Source: Odontesthes bonariensis
Taxonomy: Eukaryota; Chordata; Actinopteri; Atheriniformes; Atherinopsidae
Direction: 5' to 3'
NCBI RefSeq assembly: GCF_027942865.1
Contig: NC_134515.1
Span: forward strand, 36,353,025-36,417,024
Length of the DNA stretch: 64,000 bases
Shown here: one piece after another, positions 1 to 9,530 of the stretch
Numbering within the stretch: position 1 is the first letter of the stretch
Layout: each line of letters opens with the position of its first letter
Notes under the pieces: model-generated
The model's input: the letters and a program-made list of their open reading frames with translations, nothing else
What the model was told of the DNA's origin: nothing
Databases searched by the model: none
Translations under genes and position numbers: made by a program

Positions 1-714
1 GGAGAGATATGAAAGAGATTCTTAATTGTTCTCCTTGATATAGCTTTCATTCTTCATTGCATCAACGCATTCACTTAACGCTAGCTGCTATTCAATTCTG
101 TCTCTCCTTTAGTTTGACAAAGTAGCATCATTTTTCAATAACAGTCATTTACTGTTAATGTTATGCTTAAATCATTATCTGCTCCACTTACCACTGTCTT
201 TCTTTCTTTTAGCTTCTTCTTCTTCTTTTCACTGCCAGACGGATAGGTCCTCTTCATTTTCCATCAGCTTATTTTGCGATTCAACGTCACTAACTGTCAT
301 TTTCGAAACTGTGAAGTTATCCGGGCTGGATTTTGACTGGGCAAAGCCAATGTCAATCAATCAACATCGAATCCAATTGGAATTTTGATATGCAGTCGCG
401 TAGCGCTCTATGATCCTTGATAGGTTATCTACGTTGGCACTTGATATTCGCCTGTTGCTATTTATCTACCGGGTGTAGCTGGCCATCCAATAATAATTGT
501 GTTCATTTAAGGCATGTTAACTAGACAATCTTTGACTAAATCATTTAAATTTAACTGTTCAAAGAAAACATGTTCACCACGAACGTTCGCCACTGTTTAT
601 AAAGTAACTAGACAATCTTTGATTGAATGCACCTCAGCTCTCTGGGGCCCCCTAGTGGCTCAGGGCTCCAAGCAGTTGCCTGCCTTGCCTGTTGACAAGG
701 TGCGCCTCTGGACG
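1..714. other. AT-rich flank, no gene seen
   Basis: No coding frame here resembles a known protein; the short open frames are rich in low-complexity Phe/Ser. An 18-bp direct repeat (TAACTAGACAATCTTTGA) occurs at 518-535 and 605-622. The segment ends where the copia gag similarity starts. It could hold a decayed LTR, but I see no paired LTR downstream. Confidence 0.5.
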
Positions 715-1560
715 TGAGAGTCTGCAAGTGCTGAGAGAGCACTACATTGGCAAAGGTAGGCCACGGATTGTTTCGATGTACATTACATTGACCTCGCTGA
801 AGAAAGCGGATACAAAAACTGTAACTGAGTACATTATCCGGGCAGAGCAGATCTTAACGGCGCACTCAGAGGTGCAGGCGAGACACCGAGTGAGGGTCTT
901 ATGATGGCGATGATTATGAGGGGACTTCCAGAAAAGTACAAACCGTTTACGCTGATGGTAACCCATAGTTCAGCGGAAATGAAACTGGCGGAGTTCAAGG
1001 CGAAGCTACGAAACTTTGAGGCGTCGGAGGATGCTGAGCCAGTAGCCGAGATGGCGGGAGAAAGGGTGCTGAAAGCCCACACAGCACTGAAGAAAAAGAA
1101 CAGCGGATCTTCGACAGAGATGACGTGTTGGCGGTGCGGAGAGAAGGGACATCGAAAAGATGGATGCACAAGGAAAGTTTGGTACGGTTCCTGCAAAAGC
1201 ACCAGCCACAGCGACAATGCCTGCAGGAAGAAAGAGCGTGCGCAAAGTTCCAGGTGTGCTCGAGCTGAAAATCACGGCGATGCTAGCAGCGGCGGTGACA
1301 GCAACAGCAGAGGCGGTAGCAGCAGCGGTGGCAGCAGCGGCGGCAGCGGCGGCGGCGGCAGCGGCGGCGGTGGCAGCAGCGGCAGAGGCAGCAGCGGCAG
1401 AGGCGGCAGAGGCGGCAGAGGCGGTAGCGGCGGTGGTAGCAGTGTCAGTCGGGCAGCGAGTGGTGGACGACGGATGGAGGCGCGGGGACCCGCAAGAGAC
1501 GACTACACATTCCAGGCAGAGACCAAGGACACCTGCAAGCCAGCGCAACAGCGGCAGATT
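715..1560 (+). pseudogene. copia gag with CCHC knuckle and Ser/Gly/Arg tract
   Basis: The first part reads through the UBN2 gag region (LREHYIGKGRPR, then after a frame change MRGLPEKYKPF). A canonical CX2CX4HX4C zinc knuckle, CWRCGEKGHRKDGC, follows at about 1125-1170; it binds RNA in the virus-like particle. A second Cys/His cluster (SCKSTSHSDNAC) follows. After it, 1288-1450 encodes a long Ser/Gly/Arg run before the protease. The start is not visible, since similarity begins mid-domain and upstream sequence is unrelated. A one-base shift near 862 separates two frames. Confidence 0.8.
1288..1450 (+). repeat. GGC/AGC trinucleotide-rich tract inside gag
   Basis: An imperfect array of GGC, AGC and AGA triplets. 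In the gag frame it encodes Ser-Gly-Arg repeats; in two other frames it gives poly-Ala, producing spurious open frames on both strands. It lies between the second Cys/His cluster and the protease, so it lengthens the gag-protease linker. Confidence 0.85.
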
Positions 1561-2655
1561 GAGGGAAAAGGGCTGATCGTCGACACAGGCGCGACATCCC
1601 ACATGCTGAACGACAGAAGCCGGTTCAAGTCCTTCGACAGCTCAAGCTGGAGAGCCACAGCATGGAGCTGGCCGACGGGAGGCGGACATTCGGGTTGGCG
1701 GAAGGCAGAGGAGACGCACAGGTATGTCTCACAGACAGCGACGGACGAAGATGTACAGTGACTCTTAAGAACGCCCTGTACATTCCTTCATTCCCACAAG
1801 AACTGTTCTCCGTGAAGTGTGCCACTGCACACGGTGCCAAGGTACTCTTCGAGGAAGGTAACGATGTTCTTGTGGCGCCTGATGGTGCAAGGTTTAACAT
1901 TCAAGTGTGTGACAGAATGTACTACTTGCAAACTGAGTATGATGAGAATGATGTGTGCAATGTTGGCCATGACATCCAAACCTGGCACGAGATTATGGGG
2001 CATTGTAACTATGATGACATACTGAAACTGCAGGATGTAACTGTAGGCATGCACATTAAAGGGGCAAAGCATAAGCCTGACAAGGAATGTCATGTGTGCA
2101 TAGAGGGGAAGTTTACTCAGACGAGAAACAGAAATGCAACTGACAAGGTGAAGACACCACTTGAGCTGGTGAATACTGATCTAGCTGGTCCAGTGACCAA
2201 TGGTTCAATTGATGGTTACAGGTATATGCAATCTTTCACAGATGTGTGCACAGGAGTAGTTTTCACATACTTTCTCAAAGCAAAGAGTGATGCCATACAG
2301 GCTGCTGAAAAATTCCTGGCTGACGTAGCGTCTTATGGCAGTGTGAAATGCGTCCGGTCAGATAAGGGACCGAGTTTACAAGCAGAGAGTTTAAGACACT
2401 CCTGCGAAAGAACAAAATCAGACACGAGACGTCCTGTCCTTACTCCCCACACCAGAACGGGATAGCTGAGAGGGAAGGGCGCACTCTCTTCGAGATGGCA
2501 AGGTGTAAGCTTATTGGCAGTAACTTACCTAAGAGCCTATTGCATTATGCCGTTCAGGAAGCAGCCTACACCAGGAACCGATGCTTTAACAAGCACATCC
2601 GCACACCACCGTACACAGCACTGACAGGGAAGAAGTGTGATCTAGCCAAGATGCA
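1561..2655 (+). pseudogene. copia protease and integrase remnant
   Basis: Protease active site VDTGATSHM lies at about 1583-1609. After a frameshift near 1640 the frame at 1662-2465 carries the GAG-pre-integrase zinc region (IMGHCNYDDILKL then CHVCIEGKF) and the integrase core (VNTDLAGPV, first catalytic Asp; RSDKG, second Asp). The C-terminal core continues in two further frames (HQNGIAEREGRTLFEMARCK region, about 2450-2655) and holds the catalytic Glu. Integrase would insert the cDNA into the genome, but these breaks preclude function. The coding sequence stops at the join with the next element. Confidence 0.85.
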
Positions 2656-2858
2656 CAAATTCTCGTCATTTCAAAGACCAGCACAATAGTAACCCTGCTA
2701 TTTTAAAAGCTATAGGTATTGATCATATACCACAAACAATGAGAGGGGGCGATAGATTGAAACAATTAAACCAGTGAGAGAGCTACTGGATCTTTAAATT
2801 AAAAGCTACTTTATATCCGGGTTTAAATGATGAGTTGGAATATTGTCATTTTCTGTAA
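2656..2858 (+). pseudogene. C-terminal GIY-YIG-type remnant of a Penelope-like element
   Basis: Reading from 2661 gives SRHFKDQHNSNP, ILKAIGIDHIP, MRGGDR and SYWIFKLKATLYPGLN, ending at a stop at 2856-2858. Spaced motifs ending in a tryptophan-rich QRE-x-W-I segment, a P-GLN turn and a terminal FL are, from memory, typical of the GIY-YIG endonuclease end of vertebrate Penelope-like elements. The Arg of the QRE motif is a TGA stop (consistent with CGA to TGA decay). Only the last 65 codons remain, joined to copia integrase. A related GIY-YIG retroelement is possible. Confidence 0.6.
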
Positions 2859-3230
2859 GCACAAATGTTTATTTTTATATGTGTATTACATGTCTGTTTT
2901 TTGATGTTATCTAATACTTTGTTATATTTGTAGAGACTGTAGAATGAGGCCCCCTGCTGACCACCATTGATATCTCTGTTTGTTTTTCTGTTTTTTGTGG
3001 GTTACCTTTGTAAATAAGTGGTTTGCCATGGGCTAATTGGTCCCATCCACACACCTGAGAACATTCATGGAACGGGTGTCTTTTAATTCAGTTTTTCCAC
3101 ACAAGAAACTGTTCACTTCCTGACGAAGGCTTCATGCCGAAACGCGTCGAAGTGTTTTAATCATGTTTTGCCCATAAAATAAAAGCATTTTAACTACAAA
3201 GAAGATGAGTGCCTTGGTATTCTACAACTT
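2859..3230 (+). mobile_element. 3' tail of the Penelope-like element
   Basis: Non-coding DNA after the GIY-YIG stop. It holds a compact hairpin at 3120-3148 followed by GAAACGCGTC, then an AATAAA-like run (CCCATAAAATAAAAGC) near 3172. A similar hairpin followed by AACGCGT occurs at 60439-60470. The end is set approximately at the change to unrelated sequence. Confidence 0.45.
3120..3148 (+). ncRNA. hammerhead-ribozyme-like core
   Basis: The order CTGACGA, short stem (GGC-TTCAT-GCC), GAAAC, two-base loop, GTC matches the hammerhead order CUGANGA, stem II, GAAA, minimal stem III, GUC. Penelope-like elements are reported to carry minimal hammerheads. One extra A sits between CTGACGA and the stem, so the core is not perfect. 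Activity is inferred only. Confidence 0.3.
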
Positions 3231-4086
3231 TTGAAATTAACAAAGCCTGTCACCAAAGAGCACCATCTCTACAAAGTACTAGTTCCAGGTAGCACTCCAA
3301 TTGGACTTGATTCTTCTCAACTTTTTGTTAATATTTAGTGAATTTGAGTTCACCTCATCAGATTTGGTCAGCAACCCAACCAACTCCGACACTTGGGCAA
3401 TTTTGTCATTCTGTACGGTGAGGTCCTCGGTGCCATCCATTTCCGTCTCCTCATGTTGAAAAGCCCACGAAGGTCACCCACAACTAAGGAGGGCCATGAG
3501 ACGCGGAATTAAGAGAAACCCACTTGGACCCCGCTGGCTACCACCTGGTGTGTTCAGAGCTGACTAACAGGGCTAAAGAGTCAACGATGAAGTAAGGCCC
3601 GTTTTTACCTTTCAGACGGATACGATGGGTGTCGAGAGATTTTCACTGTTAAAATGATAAATGACTTTAAGATGTCAATCTTTAGCTGCAAATAGTAAAC
3701 AAACCTAGACCATTTGAGTAAATCCGGTATCTCTCCATTCCCCATGTTTTATCTTCAATTCACGAAGTGTTTTATATAATCGCCCATATTCAACGCATAT
3801 CTCCTGTTTGTTTTAAGGTTCATGTCTTTGGTCATATCGTTTTAATAAATAGTTCATATATATATATATATATATTTAACAGGTTGTGTTGTATGTTTTC
3901 TTGATGTAATGTGTGTCAAACCAAACAAGAATTCACTGAAGTAGTGCGATGAGACTGGTTATTAATTGAAATATTAACTTAACATACCACAATCGTAAGA
4001 TTCTGTCTTTTTCCTTCTTTGAAGGTGGTGCCCATACATACGAGGTTAAATAAAGTTTATTTAGATAGAGAGAACTTCTTGTAAAT
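3231..4086. other. intergenic, TA microsatellite, no gene
   Basis: No coding similarity seen. A pure TA run lies at about 3857-3876. The rest is AT-rich unique-looking sequence. Confidence 0.5.
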
Positions 4087-4515
4087 CCTTCTATTTTATT
4101 AAGTTTCTTCATGGTGTAGCGCCAAAGTATATCTCTGTGTTAGAGCCATATGAACCAACTCGGGCTCTGAGAACCTCAGGGAGGGGTCTCCTGCTGGTGC
4201 CCAGAGTCAGGACTAAACAAGGTGAGGCTGTGTTTCACTTTGATGCTCCTAACATCTGGAACAGCCTTCCAGAAGATGTGAGGCAGGCCTCAACTCTGAC
4301 AATGTTTAAATCCAGGCTGAAAACAGTTCTATTTAGCTCTGCATGACACCTGAAAGTATTTTATCTGCACTCTTCGCTTTTGATTTAATTAATGATTATT
4401 TTTTACGTTTTTTTGGAATGATTTTATTTGCCTTCTTGTAATTTTATGTAGCTGTAAAGCACTTTGAATTGTCTTCTGTGCAAATTGTGCTCTACAAATA
4501 AACTTGCCTTGTGTA
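4087..4515 (+). mobile_element. L2-type LINE 3' end
   Basis: The frame 4137-4346 encodes the C-terminus of an L2-clade polyprotein (RALRTSGRGLLLVPRVRTK, then FDAPNIWNSLPEDVR, FKSRLKTVLF). It is followed by a 3' UTR with the L2-like GTAAAGCACTTTGAATTG box and an ATAAACTTGCCTTG end. A better-preserved copy of the same family lies at 32640-33132. The copy is strongly 5'-truncated, as usual for LINEs, and lacks the RT domain. Confidence 0.8.
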
Positions 4516-5230
4516 AAACAGACAGCATTTTCATCAGTTGACCAATCATTATAATATAATTTGAACTGTCTAAAAAGTAACACACCTGTTGCAGCCAAAG
4601 CAGGAAGAAAAGCTGAAAAAGAAAAATGCCAACTGTGCAGGGTCTAGGTTTTTTTTTTTCTGGGGGGGGGGGTCACAATTTAGAGGGGTGGCATATTGTA
4701 TTGACATATAGAAAAGGTTTATAACATCCTACGATAGTCCTCGACTTTAGGTGATGGTAATAAAAACCAGTAGACTACAATATGAATAATATGACTGTTT
4801 ATTTACACAAAATTCATTTAAGTATGTGAGTTGTAAATGAGATACCATTAATATGGCATAAAAGAAATTAAATAAGAAAATAAGAATCTCCAATCCTGTC
4901 TCTCCAGGATTTCGGTGTGTGCAATTTAAAATGGTACATTACACATAAAACAGCATGGCATACAGTGTTTAGAAACCAAAATGGTATATTAGCCCAGTGT
5001 TCCACTACTGAGGGTCATGCTTTTTTTGTTGTTGCTGTACTTGGTGTCTCTATAAAGCCAGCACATTTGAAAGTTCCTCAGAGACAAAACACAGGAGACA
5101 CACCTGAGGAGACACATTTTACCACCAGTGAGATTGTGTACATTTTTAAAAGTGTCCTGAAACTTTTTTCCACTCACTGACAGAGAATCTTACTGCACAA
5201 TTAGCACAATGAGTACTTAACTTCTACATT
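4516..5230. other. no gene recognised
   Basis: AT-rich sequence with a T-run followed by a G-run near 4650-4671. Open frames here have no recognisable motif. The right end may include untranslated sequence of the hAT element on the minus strand. Confidence 0.4.
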
Positions 5231-5260
5231 TTTCAGTATACTTCATTCACCAATGCGGAC

Positions 5261-6036
5261 TTATAATAGCTGTATACGCCTGTTTCGGTGACTATGAGCA
5301 AAGCGTCCAACAAAGTCGTCTAGGTTCAACAACCTTGTCCTCCTCTCAATACTGAGCACTCCGAGGTTAATAAGCCGGTCATCATTCATTGTTGTTCGCA
5401 AATGATTTTTTATAAGCTTTAGTGCTGAGAAGCTGCGCTCACAACTAGCACTGCTCACGGGAAAGGCCAGAGCTATCCGACACAAGCGAAAAAGCTGATC
5501 AAACACCTCTCCGTATGGTTCCAGGAAAGTCGTTAAATCCAAAATACTGGACATTTCAGTCCCGCACTGTGCCTTCCTCTGAACAACCACCTTTGCCTGA
5601 TACATCTCATGTCTTAGGTCTTCAACATCACAGTCATACAGACAGCCAAAACATAAAACCGTTGCTTCCTCCAAAAAGCTTTTACCCTTGGGGTTGAGTG
5701 CTTGTATACCCCTCATGATATCGCAATTGTTTTTACTGAACTGCCTCACAAGTTCTGCGTTCATATGGTCAAGGATTGGGTAAAATACACCCGTCCTGAA
5801 CTTATCTTTGTCTCCATCCTTGCACCTACGATGAACGGCAGTGGACTCTACAAGATACCCACCAAGTCTGGAGCTCCCGCATTGTGATCTTTTTTCAACT
5901 CTTTTCAATCTCTGTAGCTCTCTGTGTGCAGCTTTATACATGTCCTTCTGAACTGACAACCACCTTTCATGAATGTATGAGCCAGACATATACACAGCCT
6001 TAACTGAATCAACAATCACAAGGTTGAGGCAGTGAG
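5261..6036 (-). pseudogene. hAT transposase, C-terminal half with dimerisation domain
   Basis: The frame begins inside the catalytic region (HCLNLVIVDSVKAV) and runs to a stop at 5261. The hAT C-terminal dimerisation motif is clear: FPVSSASCERSFSALKLIKN, then LGVLSIERR near the end. This region mediates transposase multimerisation. The N-terminal half is 2.8 kb away because a CACTA-like element is inserted in codons for the His-Cys-Asn-Ala-His segment. This half has no internal stop over 250 codons, but the gene as a whole is broken. Confidence 0.85.
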
Positions 6037-6039
6037 CAT
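6037..6039. other. target-site duplication CAT, left copy
   Basis: CAT directly precedes CACTGCATG and is repeated as CAT at 8825-8827 after the opposite end. Removing one copy plus the element restores the hAT coding sequence. Confidence 0.85.
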
Positions 6040-6461
6040 CACTGCATGAAAAGAGGGATTTGCGGATGTATGTGGCCCCTTACATGTCCGCATACGTTGA
6101 GCCCCTGCATTTGCGGTGGTAAAAGTGAAAACTTGGCCCAAATTGTCGCAAATTGACCTGGCAACTGCTCCCCCATGCCCCCCTCCCCTCCCCTACTTAG
6201 GAGAGCCTTTAATATGTAAATGCCAGTGATCAGGTCAGGAGCTGCCACAGTCATTTTCAAGTGGGGTGGGGTGAGGTGAGGTGAGGTGGGGGGTGGGCAG
6301 GCCTGTTTCTACACGTTCACTATCACCTCCAACTCCAGCCAAGTTTGTTGCTGTGTTGTCTTGAAAAAGAAGAGGTGCACGCTGTCTGCTGGTGACAGGT
6401 GATGCATATCTGGTTTTTTTTCTCCCAAACACCTCTTTTGTAATACCGCTTTTTGTGGGCA

Positions 6462-6680
6462 AGATTCAAGGATTCAAGGTTTCAAAGGTTTATTGTCATG
6501 TGTGCAGTTAGAAACGTGTTTCCCTGAACAATGAAATTATTTTCTTTGTTGCCCGCACTGGATGTCCAAATGTATAATAATAAAGATAAGATAAAGATAA
6601 AATAAGCATGCAACAGCAATATTCTAAAAGGTTTCTTAAATAAAATAGAAATATAGAAATAAAAATATAGAAATCTGGCC
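6462..6680 (-). repeat. LINE 3'-tail repeat, antisense
   Basis: GATTCAAGGTTTCAAAGG followed by TTTATTGTCATGTGTGCAG is the antisense of a common fish LINE tail; the sense version with ACAATAAAGTTGACTTGA occurs at 59276-59310. The segment then runs into AT-rich sequence rich in AAGATAAAGATAAAAT. It is nested within the CACTA-like element. Confidence 0.55.
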
Positions 6681-6854
6681 TGTATACATAATGTGCAGTA
6701 GTGCGCTCAGTGTTTTATTGTGTATGGCTTAATTCGGTGTCACAATGGTCACGATATCGCCGAGGTCTTTTCTTTCTCCTTGCAGAGTCCATTTTTGTGT
6801 CAAAACAGTGCAAATTGCCAGCTGTGGTCAGACAACATTAAATAGCAAAAGGAC

Positions 6855-6990
6855 GGGAGGTTGTCTCGCGAGTATTCCGTGTAATGACGTATACGCATAT
6901 GATTGGTGGAGCTTAACGGCTCGCATAAGCTCTCGTTCAATCACGTATGAGAAACATTGTGTCGTGCAGTGTAAACAAAAAGTTTAAGGA
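6855..6990 (+). promoter_or_regulatory. promoter-like patch in the CACTA-like element
   Basis: Contains TCTCGCGAG (a known vertebrate core-promoter motif) near 6863, TGACGTA near 6886, and an inverted CCAAT (ATTGG) near 6902. It lies 250-360 bp upstream of the first exon-like segment. Promoter role is inferred. Confidence 0.35.
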
Positions 6991-7348
6991 GCAGATCTGG
7001 CGGCAGAAAGGCAGACAGAGTCCCGTACTGTGAAAACTGACCTGGTTTGTGGCTGGAAGACGACTAGCTTTCAACTCCCCAGCAACTCTCTGCGGGTCTA
7101 CAGGTTTGTGTGTTTTTTTCTACTTGCACATGACCATTTGATTGTTTAATTTTAGTCTTGTTGACACTGTACAGCACTTGGGACAGTTCTCGCTGATTTT
7201 AAATGTGCTGTGTATTAAACTTACTTACTCACTTGCTTACAGGCAGATAAAATGAAAGTCCTGTTGAATGCTATGACCGGGATTTCTCGTATGGTGGCCA
7301 GAGGGTTCTGGAGGGAATCGACCAGAGATTCGCTAGGTTGGAGGTAAG

Positions 7349-8127
7349 ATGGCCGTCGAGAACGGACTGGAGTTACATTCCAGAGAAGGTGAAGAGCGCA
7401 CCCCCAAGAGAAGGCGGATACAGAATCCGAAAATCGCGGTAAGAGTAGGTTATTGACTGTGGCTTTAGGCTAAACTCAACTTAATTGTGTCCATCACGTG
7501 AAAACCAGTGTGAGTTGCTTTATTTAAAAAAAATTAATTTCGTGTTTTCAATTTATAGGAAGCAGTTCGCCGCCTGCATAACTCACCGTGGCATTATAAT
7601 CCAGGTCAAGGGTAAGAATAAGTGAATGTTCTCCCAATATCTAGTTGAGTTGGACCCGATGTTACGTTACGTTAATGCAGTTTTTTTTTATTAACCATAG
7701 GCCTGTTGTTTTTACAGGCTACTGTCACCTCACAATATGGATGTAACGAGTCGCTTGAAGGAGGCGGTGTCAAACAGTCCGAACTTCAGAGAGGCAGACG
7801 GGGACACTATCGAGGGTGAGCGGCGCTGACTTTTACCACGGCTGGTACTGATACTTTTAAGCACTGGTCATTTTATTCATTCCTCTTGTTTGTTTTTTTT
7901 TAGCTGCGTGACGGACCTGTGTGCTGTGCTACAGGCGCGTCTTGAAGCCAACCCGAAATACTCACAGTCTCACCACAGAAGAGTGAAAGAGAGTAAGAAC
8001 ATATACGCTGTCAATATGACTTTCGTTACTTTATAGACAAGTTGTCAATATGCTGTGCATGGATTATTTATTGGTTATTCCAACAGCTCCCAGAAGCCAG
8101 CTTCTGATCCAGGATGAGGACGTCTGA
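7349..8127 (+). CDS. unknown five-exon gene-like unit in the CACTA-like element
   Basis: I do not recognise the protein. ATG at 7349 (MAVENGLELHSREGEE) opens a frame to a donor at 7438/7439. Further exon-like segments with AG/GT borders are 7559-7611 (RRLHNSPWHYNPGQ), 7718-7815 (MDVTSRLKEAVSNSPNF), 7904-7992 (LCAVLQARLEANPKYSQS) and 8087-8127 (SQLLIQDEDV, stop TGA). Phases agree at every join except 7815/7904, where the junction gives a stop (GCT GCG TGA); a one-base change or another acceptor would fix it. The protein would be small, about 120 residues, polar, with a basic stretch TPKRRRIQ near the N-terminus. AATAAA at 8291 and an A-run at 8317-8331 follow. It could be the element's own accessory gene or a captured host gene. 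Confidence 0.4.
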
Positions 8128-8290
8128 CAACTCCGCAGACTCTGCAGGGACCGGAGTAATGCGGAGAATGCGGATTCCAAACGGCGGCGTTTAGGCTTAT
8201 TGTGTATATTGTAGGCTACAGCAGTGTGTGTATATAGTTTTCAATTCTTTATTATCAACATGGTTCTTATTACAATGTAAGCTATGTACA

Positions 8291-8331
8291 TTGTGTGGTG
8301 TGGCAATAAAAGCGCTTTAAAAAAAAAAAAA
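8291..8331 (+). terminator. poly(A) signal followed by an A-run
   Basis: CAATAAAAGCGC then about 15 consecutive A residues. It lies 165 bp after the last exon-like segment of the unit at 7349-8127. The A-run could mark a retro-copied transcript end. Confidence 0.45.
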
Positions 8332-8619
8332 AAGTTTTCTTTTTCATTCTCAATAGATTCACGTCATTCATGCCTGCATTAGCCTAGTCATAGTGCAGCT
8401 TATAAGAATGACGTGAATATATGAAGTACACAAACATCCCAGGAATATTAGTAATCATAATCACAATTATTAATCATAATTACTGAATGATATGCCCATA
8501 TAAAGTATGCATATATTAACCTTATTGGCCAATGGGCGGACAGCTTTACAGGAGCTTTTTTTATGTAATCACGTGCCTTTTTTGTCCAATACCAGCGAGG
8601 CCAGTGAGAGGTCCAGGCA

Positions 8620-8670
8620 CTCTCACAGCGGGGTGCTAATCGCTGGGCCATTAGCACCCCGCTGTGAGAG
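8620..8670. repeat. perfect 20-bp hairpin
   Basis: Arms 8620-8639 and 8651-8670 (CTCTCACAGCGGGGTGCTAA and its exact complement) flank an 11-base loop. It is subterminal in the CACTA-like element, 150 bp from its right end. Confidence 0.9.
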
Positions 8671-8824
8671 CCCGCCGCGAGTCGGGTTCGTTTCCGACGA
8701 TTTTGTCGCTCAACAAACTTAAAGTTTGTCTGCCTGCTAGCGCCCAGGTGCGTCCGAAAATTAGGCAAATTCGCGGAAGTTCACTGCCGTCCACAGTGAC
8801 ACAAATCCCTCTTTTCGTGCAGTG

Positions 8825-9530
8825 CATTGCAATGAATGTAAAAAGCATGTTTAGCCTCTGCTTTGATCCTGGCTGCAACCCCACTGCACCTCCCTGACAT
8901 CACTGCTGCCCCATCATAACCTTGACCTACAAGATTTGACTTTTATTCAAGACCATACCTTTCCAGACACTGTGCAATCTTTTGACTGACTCCTGCTGCG
9001 TCCAATTCACTGGCTCTCTGGAAATCTAAAAAGCTCTCATGAACTGCACCACTGTAATAGTACCTTAGTACTAATGACAGTTGCTCCTTTTTCTTTAAGA
9101 TCTTTTGTTTCATCTGCAATAACAGAAAAAACCTTGCTTTCTTTTACTTCCTTTATTATTTCTTCGCGGACCATATCTGACAGGCATTCCAAAACTTCAT
9201 TTTGAATAGTGTTACTGATGTACTTGGCATTTCCTGCACCATTCATTTATTTTGCAACCAGCGGACGAAGCACCTCTGCTACTGTCTTTATGTACATCCT
9301 ATTTTCGTCAACGAATAGAAGAATCTTTAACAATATTCTTCTTGTATTCGCTCTACGCAAACATGGCATTAACATGCCCCTCTGAATACTCATGCCATTT
9401 AAAGCCCCCCATCTTTATACATGGCCTTTTTCCAATAGGAGTATCCTGCTTTTGATGCAAAAGGTGTTTCTGGAGTGTTGGGCAAGCTAAAGTGTCTACA
9501 TGCAAAGCAATAAGCGGAGTCCTCACATTG
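8825..9530 (-). pseudogene. hAT transposase, N-terminal half
   Basis: Minus strand. Motifs NTIQNEVLECLSDMVREEII and SVIADETKDL are the conserved DUF4371/hAT block. After a one-base shift near 9080 the frame continues (VLRYYYSGAVHESFLDFQRA), contains a TAA near 8945 (LE*KSNLVGQGYDGA) and reaches the CACTA-like insertion at 8825. Upstream (about 9330-9480) GGFKWHEYSEGHVNA resembles the TTF-type zinc finger seen at the N-terminus of this family. The gene is inactivated by a frameshift, stops and the insertion. Confidence 0.75.

Larger units (their letters stand above)
715..2655 (+). mobile_element. Ty1/copia retrotransposon, truncated and frameshifted
   Basis: The order is gag (UBN2-like), CCHC zinc knuckle, aspartic protease (motif VDTGATSHM), GAG-pre-integrase and integrase core. 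That order, with integrase directly after protease, is the Ty1/copia arrangement. Reverse transcriptase and RNase H are absent because similarity stops near 2655, where a Penelope-type GIY-YIG remnant begins. No LTR pair, primer-binding site or target duplication was recognised, so this is a fragment. At least four frame changes (about 862, 1640, 2365 and 2455) make it inactive. Confidence 0.85.
6040..8824. mobile_element. CACTA/EnSpm-like element, 2785 bp, non-autonomous
   Basis: The ends are 23-bp inverted repeats with one mismatch: 6040-6062 starts CACTGCATGAAAAGAGGG and the reverse complement of 8802-8824 starts CACTGCACGAAAAGAGGG. The CACTG end and a 3-bp duplication (CAT) fit CACTA/EnSpm transposons. 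It sits in the hAT gene, so it is younger than that copy. No transposase is visible inside. It contains a LINE-tail repeat (6462-6680), a promoter-like patch, five exon-like segments with GT-AG sites, a poly(A) signal with an A-run, and a perfect 20-bp hairpin near the right end. Mobilisation would need a transposase supplied elsewhere. Confidence 0.8.

Noticed and set aside
1006..1602. 198-codon minus-strand frame and 138-codon + frame rich in Ala
   Set aside because: They are shadows of the GGC/AGC tract in copia gag; no other sequence motif, and the gag frame explains the region.
6745..6987. 80-codon + frame
   Set aside because: Overlaps the promoter-like patch, has no recognisable domain and does not connect by splice sites to the exon-like unit.
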